This document shows, one piece after another, positions 56,460 to 64,000 of a DNA stretch of 64,000 bases. Under the pieces are notes generated by a model, which had not been told where the DNA came from, did no database searches, and was given only the letters and a program-made list of their open reading frames with translations. The stretch is taken from the NCBI RefSeq assembly GCF_002812485.1, contig NZ_CP025003.1, positions 434,001-498,000 of the forward strand, given 5' to 3'. Source of the stretch: Dickeya fangzhongdai (lineage in GTDB: Bacteria; Pseudomonadota; Gammaproteobacteria; Enterobacterales; Enterobacteriaceae). Made by a program: the position numbers and the translations under genes. Position 1 is the first letter of the stretch, and each line of letters begins with the position of its first letter.

Positions 56460-57851
56460 TTGAACGCTGCTGTTACCTCTCAGAGCGCGGGATCCGCCGT
56501 CGACGGATTACCGATGCCGGCGCGTATCGGCGCCATTTTCGCTATTGCCTTCGGCATCGCTATGGCGGTGCTGGACGGGGCGCTGGTCAACGTGGCGCTG
56601 CCTACCATCGCCGCGGATTTCAACACCAGCCCGGCGTCGTCGATCTGGATCGTCAACGCCTATCAGCTGGCGATCACCATGACGTTGCTGTCGCTGTCGT
56701 CGCTTGGCGATATCGTCGGTTATCGCCGCGTCTATCTGGTGGGACTGGTGCTGTTTACGCTGATGTCGGTGGTGTGCTCGCTGGCGGATTCGCTGCCGAC
56801 GCTGACGCTGGCGCGCATTCTGCAAGGGCTGGCGGCCGCGGCGCTGATGAGCGTCAACACCGCGTTGATCCGGCTGATTTACCCCAAAGTCCGGCTCGGG
56901 CGCGGCATGGCGATCAACTCGCTGGTGGTGGCGGTGTCCACCGCCGCCGGGCCGACCGTTGCAGCGGGAATTCTGGGCGTGGCGTCGTGGCAGTGGCTGT
57001 TCGCCATCAACGTGCCGTTCGGTATTGTGGCGCTGCTGCTGGGCTGGCGTTTCCTGCCGCGTAACGACGGGGTGAGGGCGCAGCGCTTCGACACCCCGAG
57101 CGCGTTGCTGAACGCGCTGACTTTCGGGCTGTTTTTCATTGCGCTGGGCGGATTCGCTCACGGTCAAAATCTGTGGCTGGTGCTGGGCGAACTGGCGCTG
57201 ACGCTGCTGGTGGGCGGCTATTTCTTCCGGCGGCAACTGAATCAGTCGTACCCGCTGCTGCCGGTGGACTTGCTGCGCATCCCGGTGTTTGCGTTGTCGA
57301 TGGGCACGTCGATCGGTTCGTTCTGCGCCCAGATGCTGGCGATGGTGTCGCTGCCGTTCTATTTCCAGAGCGCGCTGGGGATGAATGAAATCGAAACCGG
57401 CCTGCTGCTCACCCCCTGGCCGCTGGCGATCATGGCGACGGCGCCGCTGGCGGGGCGCTGGCTTGAGCGCGTTAACGCCGGGGTATTGTGCACCATCGGG
57501 CTGTCGTTGTTCGCGCTGGGATTGTTCTCGCTGGCCTGGCTGCCGGCTTCGCCGGGCTATCTGGATATCTGCCTGCGGATGGTGCTGTGCGGCATCGGTT
57601 TCGGGCTGTTCCAGTCGCCGAACAATCACACCATCATCAGCGCGGCGCCCCGTCATCGCAGCGGCGGCGCCAGCGGTATGCTGGGCACGGCCCGGCTGGT
57701 GGGGCAGACCGCCGGCGCGGCGCTGGTGGCGCTGATGTTCAACCTGTTCGGCGCGCAAGGCACCCATGCATCGCTGATCGCCGCCGGTATATTCGCCGCG
57801 CTGGCCGCCGTGGTCAGCGGTCAGCGGATTTCGCGTCTGGCTTCGTCCTGA
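56460..57851 (+). CDS. MFS drug exporter (DHA2-type)
   Basis: 463 residues if the TTG at 56460 is used; an ATG at 56514 gives 445. Fourteen or so hydrophobic segments, with the family motifs DGALVNVALPTIAADF, SLGDIVGYRRVYLVG and GPTVAAGILGVASWQWLFAI. Probably a proton-driven exporter of lipophilic cations or dyes. It starts divergent from the HNH gene. Confidence 0.88.
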   Translation: MNAAVTSQSAGSAVDGLPMPARIGAIFAIAFGIAMAVLDGALVNVALPTIAADFNTSPASSIWIVNAYQLAITMTLLSLSSLGDIVGYRRVYLVGLVLFTLMSVVCSLADSLPTLTLARILQGLAAAALMSVNTALIRLIYPKVRLGRGMAINSLVVAVSTAAGPTVAAGILGVASWQWLFAINVPFGIVALLLGWRFLPRNDGVRAQRFDTPSALLNALTFGLFFIALGGFAHGQNLWLVLGELALTLLVGGYFFRRQLNQSYPLLPVDLLRIPVFALSMGTSIGSFCAQMLAMVSLPFYFQSALGMNEIETGLLLTPWPLAIMATAPLAGRWLERVNAGVLCTIGLSLFALGLFSLAWLPASPGYLDICLRMVLCGIGFGLFQSPNNHTIISAAPRHRSGGASGMLGTARLVGQTAGAALVALMFNLFGAQGTHASLIAAGIFAALAAVVSGQRISRLASS

Positions 57852-57904
57852 GGTGTGTCAACGGCAGGTAAATGCGCCAATAGGTGACGGATGCAACCGC
57901 TGGT

Positions 57905-57943
57905 GGCAGGGAAAGGATGATTTGATCCATTCCCTGCCTTTTC
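57905..57943 (+). terminator. Terminator after the MFS gene
   Basis: GGCAGGGAA (57905-57913) pairs with TTCCCTGCC (57930-57938), followed by TTTTCTT. Confidence 0.85.
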
Positions 57944-59380
57944 TTAGCGATATACCAGCTGTAATAGCATGGTCACCAGATCGGTTTGGATATACGCGTT
58001 GTGGTCAGGATATTCCCTTCGCTTAGCGGTTTCATTATCAATCACGCTGGCGTCAGTATGTATATTCCACATTTTTCCCCTGGCAGGTAGCGGGTTGGGC
58101 TGTGCGGCCGTATCAAAATCTTCTCTTAATCCAGGGCAGAGGGGGGAGTTATTGAGCGCCGCTTTTGCCTGCTCCGTTAATGGATAGCGGGTTAACAGCA
58201 CGCATTGGGTTAGCGGTGGGCGTTTGTTCAACCGTGGCTTGGCTCCATAAGTCAGAACGCTGAAGTGATAGGGCTCAGCTGTGGTCCAGACGGGTTGAAT
58301 GGCGCTGAACAATTTTTCCCACGGCGCGCATTGAGACGGCGTATTTTTATCCGGTGAACAAAACTGCACGCCGAGCTGGTGCGTGATGCGCTCCGTCGTA
58401 TGACCTAAGGTTTTTATATTGGAGAACCCCCAGGGAGCGAGGTATCCCATTCTATGAGCCCAGGGATAATAGACTTTGGTCGCGGTGTCTTCCTTTGAAG
58501 TCAGGTTGAGCCATATTGGGTAGTCAGGCTGCGATGAGAGCTGATCCGGGCGATAGGCATCGTCGAACGTGGTGGAATCGACGGCGGCGTTAATCGTGAC
58601 CAGTAACGTATTATCGCCGAGGGTCTGAGCGTTATGGACCAGACCCGGCAAAAATGCGCGTGCGATCATTCGACCGCCAAGCGAATGTCCCATGACAATC
58701 ATATGATTGTCGGCGTTGGCTTTACGCATGGTGTCGGCCAGTTCTGTCAAATCCTGCTTTAAACCCCGGCCGTGATGATTGATAGCCGCTCCCCGGCTGC
58801 CGATGACGTCGGCAACGTTAGCCCGGTTACCAATCGTTTGAAAATTAAATGCCCCTTTGTATATCTCACCTTGCCAGCCGACATAAATACCCAGCACCTC
58901 AACATCTTTTTTGCCAAGCTGTTGCAGCCCGCCGACATAGCGAGCCAGCAGATTATCGAACTGGATAAGATTACTGTCTTTCGGGGCGGCATTATGGTGC
59001 CAGCCATGAATATAAACGGCGATCAGTATATTTTTTCCGCTATCGACCTTTTGTTGAATATATCCCTTAATTGCCTTGAGTTGTTGCGGGTCTCTGAGAG
59101 AACCATCCACTGCGTTGTATTCAAGGTAGCTCTTTTGGAAGGCGGTCATGGTACGTGTGTTGGTAATGATATTATCAGGGCATTTAGCATTCCTGTTGTT
59201 GGTGTCTATAGTGCAATACTTTGTTTGAATAAAATTGGTCAACTCCTCTTTGGTACACACGCCGCTTTTACATACGTGTTGCCATTGTTTATCCGGGATT
59301 GTATTAACACAACCGGCTAACAGCAGACAAGAGGTAATAAACATGAATAGTAACGAGCGGTATTGAGTGGTAGTCAGCAT
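57944..59380 (-). CDS. Lipoprotein alpha/beta hydrolase of unknown function
   Basis: 478 residues from MLTTTQYRSLLFMFITSCLL, with a lipobox LLAGC (Cys24). The hydrolase fold shows VYIHGWHHNA and nucleophile Ser in MGHSLGGRM; DUF900/serine-hydrolase-like layout. A frame extension of 50 codons to 59530 is rejected, as it would bury the signal peptide. Probably outer-membrane anchored and periplasmic or surface facing. Lower GC than its neighbours; possible transfer. Substrate unknown. Confidence 0.78.
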   Translation of the reverse strand: MLTTTQYRSLLFMFITSCLLLAGCVNTIPDKQWQHVCKSGVCTKEELTNFIQTKYCTIDTNNRNAKCPDNIITNTRTMTAFQKSYLEYNAVDGSLRDPQQLKAIKGYIQQKVDSGKNILIAVYIHGWHHNAAPKDSNLIQFDNLLARYVGGLQQLGKKDVEVLGIYVGWQGEIYKGAFNFQTIGNRANVADVIGSRGAAINHHGRGLKQDLTELADTMRKANADNHMIVMGHSLGGRMIARAFLPGLVHNAQTLGDNTLLVTINAAVDSTTFDDAYRPDQLSSQPDYPIWLNLTSKEDTATKVYYPWAHRMGYLAPWGFSNIKTLGHTTERITHQLGVQFCSPDKNTPSQCAPWEKLFSAIQPVWTTAEPYHFSVLTYGAKPRLNKRPPLTQCVLLTRYPLTEQAKAALNNSPLCPGLREDFDTAAQPNPLPARGKMWNIHTDASVIDNETAKRREYPDHNAYIQTDLVTMLLQLVYR

Positions 59381-60126
59381 AGTCGTCTTCCTCACCTGCA
59401 ATGAATTAATATGAATGGAAAACAATGAAATAATTTCTGCGTTTATTAATGTGTTATTTTTTGTGCCGCTGAGATCTCCTGTTGTCGGGGTTTTTAAATT
59501 TAGACTATATGCTTTTTGTTTTTTATCCATTGGCGTGAGGTATGATTACTTCCATCAAAACAGAGTTTGTTTTTTTATTTATTTTTCATAATGTTTAGAT
59601 TGAACGTTGGCTTTAATGTTGATATGTCTTTGGGGGGTGAGAAGTGAGGCGTTAGCGGGAGTTTTGTAAATGCATTTGATTTTAAATGATTTTTTTAGTT
59701 TTAATTTTATTGGTGAGGTTAATATAAATTAACCATCAGCGAGTTATTTTTATTCCTGATTTTTATATGCGCTGTTTTGCTTTCCTTTCCTTCTCTCGTA
59801 ACGCTGTTTTCGCAAAACAAGAAATAACCTCCCCTTATCGATAATCACGCAAATGGTGCAGGCTGGTGGGTTTTTGCACTGAAATAGTACCCGGCGTTGT
59901 CAATGCGGCGTCGGCAGCGGCTTGCCGCGTAATCAATACCATTCATTTTTATTATTGTCTGGACAAATGAATCCAGCTGTTATCGGTGGTTTCTCTTTTT
60001 GAGAAAGTGTGTGTCGAAAATCGGTAACGGTAATAATCCTTATCTGGCGCTGCTCTTGCAACGTAACGGACGAATGTTTTTGTTGGTGACCATTTTTATT
60101 CGTCCTTTATTGTGGTGGAGAACAGC
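59381..60126. other. Long AT-rich gap before the peptide ABC operon
   Basis: No gene is seen in about 745 bases. It holds the promoters of the divergent hydrolase and ABC genes. A GG-GC pair near 59860 resembles a sigma-54 box but has the wrong spacing. Confidence 0.5.
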
Positions 60127-61659
60127 ATGGCTCGTAATCTGGCAAGACATATCCGTCAATATGCATTAACCGCGTTACTGGCAGGTTTTGCCTGCGCCAG
60201 TTATGCCGGCAAACAAAATGACACGCTGGTTTACGCCTCCGACAGCGAGGTGGAAAACGTCAGCCCGTACCACAATAACATGCGCGAAGGGGTGATTCTG
60301 GCGCATCTCGCCTGGGATACGCTGATCTATCGCGATCCGAAAACCGGGGAATATAAAGGCGAACTGGCGACCGACTGGAAATGGGAGTCGCCGACGGTGT
60401 TGCTGCTGCATCTGCGTAAAGGCGTGACTTTCCATAATGGCGATGCCTTTAGCGCCGATGATGTGGTGTATACCTTTCAGAGTATCGCCGGGCCGAATAC
60501 CGCCTCGGTGATCCCGCAAAGCGTCGATTGGATCGACCATGTGGAAAAAGTCGATGACTACAGCGTGCGTCTGCATCTGAAAAAACCGTTCCCGGCGGCG
60601 CTGGAATACCTCTCCGGCCCGACGCCGATTTACCCCGCCAAATATTTCCAGCAGGTGAAGCTGGAGGGCTTTAGCAAAGCGCCTGTCGGCACCGGCCCGT
60701 ACAAAATCGTCAAGGTGACGCCGGGGCAGGGTGTGTCGATGGTGAAAAACCCGGACTATTTCAAAGACAGTCCGATCGGGCAGCCGAAAATCGGCAAGCT
60801 GCAGTTTGTGGTGATCCGCGACCCGGAAGCACGCGTAGCCCAGTTGATGACCGGCCAGGTGGACTGGATCTGGCGCGTGGCGTCGGATCAGGTGGAATCG
60901 CTGTCCGCCATGCCGAACATTGCGGTGAAAAGCGGCGAAACCATGCGCGTCGGCTTTCTGGAACTGAACACTAACGCCAGCGGCCCGGAAGGCGCGCCGT
61001 TCAAAGACGTGCGCGTGCGTCAGGCCATCAATTACGCCGTCAACCGCCAGGCGATGGTGGATAATCTGGTGCGCGGCGGCAGCAAACCGGTGTATTCCGC
61101 CTGCTTTCGCACCCAGACCGCCTGCGACGCCAGCCAGGTGATCCAATACCCCTACGACCCGGCCAAAGCCAAACAACTGCTGGCGGAGGCGGGCTACGCC
61201 AACGGCTTCGACACCGATCTGTGGGCCTACCGCGAGCGTGATTACGCCGAAGCGATTATCGGCGATCTGCGCAAGGTCGGCATCCGCGCCCGTCTGCACT
61301 TCGTGCAATACCCGGTGATGGCCAACGCGCTGGCGTCCGGTCAGGCGCCGCTGGCGTTCAGCACCTGGGGTTCCTTCTCCATCAACGACGCCACTGCGTT
61401 CGTTACCCCCTATTTCGGCGGTAAAGGCAGCGATATCTGGAAAGACCCTAGAGTCATCGCCGAACTGGCGAAAGCGGATGAAGTGGTGGACCCGCAGCAG
61501 CGCAGCGCGCTGTACGCCGCACTGCTGGGCCGTATTTCGTCGCAGGCGTATATGGCGCCGCTGTTCTCCTATTCCACCCATTACGCCTTTACGTCCGATC
61601 TGAACTTCCAGGACTGGCCGGACGAACTGCCGCGCTTCGCCGAAGCGAGCTGGAAGTAA
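60127..61659 (+). CDS. Peptide-type ABC transporter substrate-binding protein
   Basis: 510 residues from MARNLARHIRQYALTALLAG, after GGTGGAGAACAGC. Signal peptide to about residue 27 (ASYAG). SBP_bac_5 family: LLHLRKGVTFHNGDAFSADD, GTGPYKIVKVTPGQGV, RQAINYAVNRQAMVDNLV. Binds a peptide, opine, nickel-chelate or similar in the periplasm and hands it to the permeases. The ligand is not clear from sequence. Confidence 0.92.
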   Translation: MARNLARHIRQYALTALLAGFACASYAGKQNDTLVYASDSEVENVSPYHNNMREGVILAHLAWDTLIYRDPKTGEYKGELATDWKWESPTVLLLHLRKGVTFHNGDAFSADDVVYTFQSIAGPNTASVIPQSVDWIDHVEKVDDYSVRLHLKKPFPAALEYLSGPTPIYPAKYFQQVKLEGFSKAPVGTGPYKIVKVTPGQGVSMVKNPDYFKDSPIGQPKIGKLQFVVIRDPEARVAQLMTGQVDWIWRVASDQVESLSAMPNIAVKSGETMRVGFLELNTNASGPEGAPFKDVRVRQAINYAVNRQAMVDNLVRGGSKPVYSACFRTQTACDASQVIQYPYDPAKAKQLLAEAGYANGFDTDLWAYRERDYAEAIIGDLRKVGIRARLHFVQYPVMANALASGQAPLAFSTWGSFSINDATAFVTPYFGGKGSDIWKDPRVIAELAKADEVVDPQQRSALYAALLGRISSQAYMAPLFSYSTHYAFTSDLNFQDWPDELPRFAEASWK

Positions 61660-61705
61660 CCGCCGTCGGGGAACCGGCCGCGCTTGAGTTGTAAGGAGTT
61701 CGCTT

Positions 61706-62623
61706 ATGGTGAAGTACATTTTTCATCGGTTACTGGTGGCGCTGGCGGTGCTGTTCACCGTGGCGGCGGTCAGCTTTTCGCTGCTGCACCTGTCCGGCGA
61801 TCTGGCGACCGCCATCGCCGGGCCGGACGCCACCGCGGAAACCATCGCCCAGATCCGGGTGCAGAACGGGCTGGATAAGCCGCTGCTGAGCCAGTTTTCC
61901 AGCTGGATGTGGTCGGCGATGCATCTGGATTTCGGCCGCTCGTTCTACTTTGAAAACACGGTGATGGAGCTGGTCGGCCAGCGGATGCCGGTCACCCTCA
62001 AGCTGGGCGGCGTATCGCTGCTGCTGGCGCTGACGGTGGCGATCCCGCTCGGGGTGCTGGCGGCGGTGTTCCGCGACACCTGGGTCGATCGCCTTGCCAT
62101 GCTGGTGTCGGTGCTCGGTCAGGCGATGCCTAATTTCTGGTTCGCGCTGGTGCTGATTCTTATCTTCGCCGTCGGGCTGAAATGGCTGCCGGTGGCGGGC
62201 AACGCCAGCTGGCAGAACTTCGTGCTGCCGGCGGTGGCGCTCGGCTACTACGCCATGCCGTCGCTGATGCGCCTGACCCGCTCCGGCATGCTGGACGTGC
62301 TCGGCTCCGATTACATCCGTACCGCGCGCGCCAAAGGGTTGAGCGCCTTTAAGGTGGTGGTCAAACACGGCCTGCGCAACGCCATTATTCCGGTAGTGGC
62401 GCTGGCGACGGTGGAACTGGGGTTCATGCTCGGCGGCTCGGTGGTGATCGAATCGGTGTTTTCGTTGCAGGGGCTGGGGCAACTGGCGTGGGACTCCATC
62501 TCGCGTAACGACTTTCCGGTAGTACAGGCCATCGTATTGATTATCGCCGTGTTTTATATCGGGCTGACGTTTCTGGCGGATGTGCTTAACGCCGCGCTGG
62601 ATCCACGACTGCGCAGCAAATAA
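61706..62623 (+). CDS. Peptide-type ABC permease (DppB-like)
   Basis: 305 residues, six membrane segments, DppB/OppB family: MVKYIFHRLLVALAVLFTVA at the N-terminus and the EAA-type loop DYIRTARAKGLSAFKVVVKH. GTAAGGAGTTCGCTT precedes the ATG. Confidence 0.94.
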   Translation: MVKYIFHRLLVALAVLFTVAAVSFSLLHLSGDLATAIAGPDATAETIAQIRVQNGLDKPLLSQFSSWMWSAMHLDFGRSFYFENTVMELVGQRMPVTLKLGGVSLLLALTVAIPLGVLAAVFRDTWVDRLAMLVSVLGQAMPNFWFALVLILIFAVGLKWLPVAGNASWQNFVLPAVALGYYAMPSLMRLTRSGMLDVLGSDYIRTARAKGLSAFKVVVKHGLRNAIIPVVALATVELGFMLGGSVVIESVFSLQGLGQLAWDSISRNDFPVVQAIVLIIAVFYIGLTFLADVLNAALDPRLRSK

Positions 62624-62632
62624 GGAGCCGTG

Positions 62633-63559
62633 ATGAAAACTGCAATGGCACGACTGGCCGTGATGATGAAAACCGCTCCGCAGCCGGGCCTGCTGCCGGA
62701 ACCTGGGCCGTGGCGGCGCTGGCAGCGCAAGGTGCTGGGTCACCACGGCATGACGCTGGGGCTGGTGATTCTGGGGGCGATCGTGCTGCTGGCGGTGCTG
62801 GCGCCGTTCATCAGCCCGCACGACCCTTACGCGCAGGAGGTCAGCCGCCGGTTGATCCCGCCGGTGTGGCATGAAAAGGGCAGTTGGGAACATTGGCTCG
62901 GCACCGACAAGCTGGGGCGGGATTACTTAAGCCGCCTGCTGTACGGCGCGCGGGTGTCGCTGACCATCGGGCTGGTGTCGGTCATGCTGGCGGGCACCAT
63001 CGGCATTGCGCTCGGGGTGCTGGCGGGCTATTTCGGCGGCCGGGTGGACGCGGCGGTGAGCTATTTCCTCACCGTGCGCCTGTCGATGCCGGTGATTCTG
63101 GTGGCGCTGGCGCTGGCCTCGCTGGTGGGCGGTTCGGTCAAGGTGGTGATCATGCTGCTGGGCCTGCTGCTGTGGGACCGCTTTCTGATCGTCTCCCGCT
63201 CGGTGACGCGCCAGTTGCGCGAGGCGGAATTTATCGCCGCCGCCCGCACGCTCGGCGCCTCGTCGCTGTTCATCATGCTGCGCGAGATTCTGCCCAACCT
63301 GCTGGGGCCGCTCACCGTGGTGGCGACGCTGGAGATCGCCCACGCCATTTTGCTGGAGGCGACGCTGTCGTTCCTCGGCCTCGGGGTACAGCCGCCGATG
63401 CCGTCCTGGGGACTGATGGTGGCGGAAGGCAAAGCCTACATGTTCTTCCAACCGTGGGTGATTGTGATTCCAGGCGTGGTGCTGGCGCTGCTGGTGCTGA
63501 GCATCAATCTGGTGGGTGACGGCCTGCGCGATATTACCGCGCTGGACGGGCGTGCGTAA
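62633..63559 (+). CDS. Peptide-type ABC permease (DppC-like)
   Basis: 308 residues from the ATG at 62633, which fits AAGGAG better than the GTG just before. DppC/OppC family: HGMTLGLVILGAIVLLAVLA, WLGTDKLGRDYLSRLLYGAR, and the EAA loop EFIAAARTLGASSLFIMLRE. Partner of the upstream permease. Confidence 0.94.
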   Translation: MKTAMARLAVMMKTAPQPGLLPEPGPWRRWQRKVLGHHGMTLGLVILGAIVLLAVLAPFISPHDPYAQEVSRRLIPPVWHEKGSWEHWLGTDKLGRDYLSRLLYGARVSLTIGLVSVMLAGTIGIALGVLAGYFGGRVDAAVSYFLTVRLSMPVILVALALASLVGGSVKVVIMLLGLLLWDRFLIVSRSVTRQLREAEFIAAARTLGASSLFIMLREILPNLLGPLTVVATLEIAHAILLEATLSFLGLGVQPPMPSWGLMVAEGKAYMFFQPWVIVIPGVVLALLVLSINLVGDGLRDITALDGRA

Positions 63560-63596
63560 CTAAGAGCCTATTGGGATAGGCGCTAAGGAGGTCGCT

Positions 63597-64000
63597 ATGC
63601 ATTCTGCTGTTAAGACAAACCCGTCGGCCAGTCGCTCGGACGAGGTGGTGCTGGAAGTGAAGAACCTGCGGGTCGATCTGACGACGCCGCGCGGCACGTT
63701 GCACGCGGTGCGCGGCATCGATTTTTCGGTACGGCGCGGCGAAATGCTGTGCCTGGTGGGGGAGTCGGGCTGCGGCAAGTCGATGACCTCGCTGGCGCTG
63801 ATGGACCTGCTGCCGCGCAACGCGGTGCGCACCGCCGATACGCTGCGTTTTCGGGATACCGACCTGCTGTCGCTGCGCCCGCGTGAACGGACGGCGCTGC
63901 GCGGCAACCAGATGGCGATGATCTTTCAGGAGCCGATGACCTCGCTCAACCCGTCGTTCACGCTGGGGGACCAACTGTGCGAAACCCTGCTGGCGCACCG
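63597..64000 (+). CDS. Peptide-type ABC ATPase (DppD-like), cut by the window end
   Basis: Frame open from the ATG at 63597 (MHSAVKTNPSASRSDEVVLE) to the window end, 134 codons. Walker A GESGCGKSMTSLALMDLL and the Q-loop AMIFQEPMTSLNP are present. AAGGAGGTCGCT precedes it. It continues the operon; a second ATPase gene may follow outside the window. Confidence 0.93.
   Translation, partial: MHSAVKTNPSASRSDEVVLEVKNLRVDLTTPRGTLHAVRGIDFSVRRGEMLCLVGESGCGKSMTSLALMDLLPRNAVRTADTLRFRDTDLLSLRPRERTALRGNQMAMIFQEPMTSLNPSFTLGDQLCETLLAH

Noticed and set aside
59855..59880. Possible sigma-54 promoter before the peptide ABC operon
   Set aside because: The GG and GC elements are 9 bases apart rather than 10.

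Overview
The window looks like chromosomal DNA from a plant-associated enterobacterium of the Dickeya/Pectobacterium group. The gene order ridA-pyrI-pyrB, tabA, argI-rraB-yjgM, valS-holC-pepA, lptF-lptG, leuX is the familiar gamma-enterobacterial core. The proteins read very close to their E. coli counterparts, and the GC-rich codon use and accessory gene mix suggest Dickeya. The genus is inferred from memory of gene families, not from a database search.

Layout. 1-860: AT-rich, transferred DNA carrying the frameshifted end of a muramidase-type effector and a small exported LprI-like protein that could be its immunity partner. 984-4928 (minus): the four-gene Anbu operon (circularly permuted ATP-grasp, alpha-E, transglutaminase, proteasome-like Anbu protease). 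5288-5822: a ParD/RelE-type toxin-antitoxin pair. 5909-26292: core block with ridA, pyrBI and its attenuator, tabA, a beta-glucoside PTS and phospho-beta-glucosidase operon behind two palindromic operators, argI behind two ARG boxes, rraB, yjgM, a regulator and acetyltransferase pair, a secreted alpha/beta hydrolase, a chemoreceptor, valS-holC-pepA and divergent lptFG.

26483-39120: tRNA-Leu(CAA) (leuX) followed by a P4-like integrative element of about 12.5 kb, bounded by a direct repeat of the tRNA 3' end. It holds a tyrosine integrase, a large SIR2/STAND-like protein (probable anti-phage NADase), a structured non-coding stretch with twin covarying hairpins, a second recombinase-like gene, an AlpA regulator, a C4/CI-type antisense RNA region, a primase-helicase followed by iteron-like repeats, a Ner-like regulator, a broken XRE regulator, a TacAT-type toxin-antitoxin pair and an inactivated IS3-family element. 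39122-46400: a second, decayed accessory region with topAI-yjhP (yjhQ missing), unknown membrane proteins and an IS3-family element interrupted by an IS110/IS1111 element.

46701-54738: a compact sugar operon: DeoR-type regulator, ribose/allose-type ABC importer with two permeases, AlsE-like epimerase, ROK kinase and PfkB kinase. This fits import, phosphorylation and epimerisation of a rare hexose such as allose or allulose to fructose 6-phosphate. 54698-59380: LysE-type exporter, HNH nuclease, MFS exporter and a lipoprotein hydrolase. 60127-64000: the start of a peptide-type ABC import operon that runs off the window.

The most promising places for new biology are the SIR2/STAND protein, the twin-hairpin and structured RNA stretch beside it, the topAI operon without its antitoxin, and the Anbu operon.
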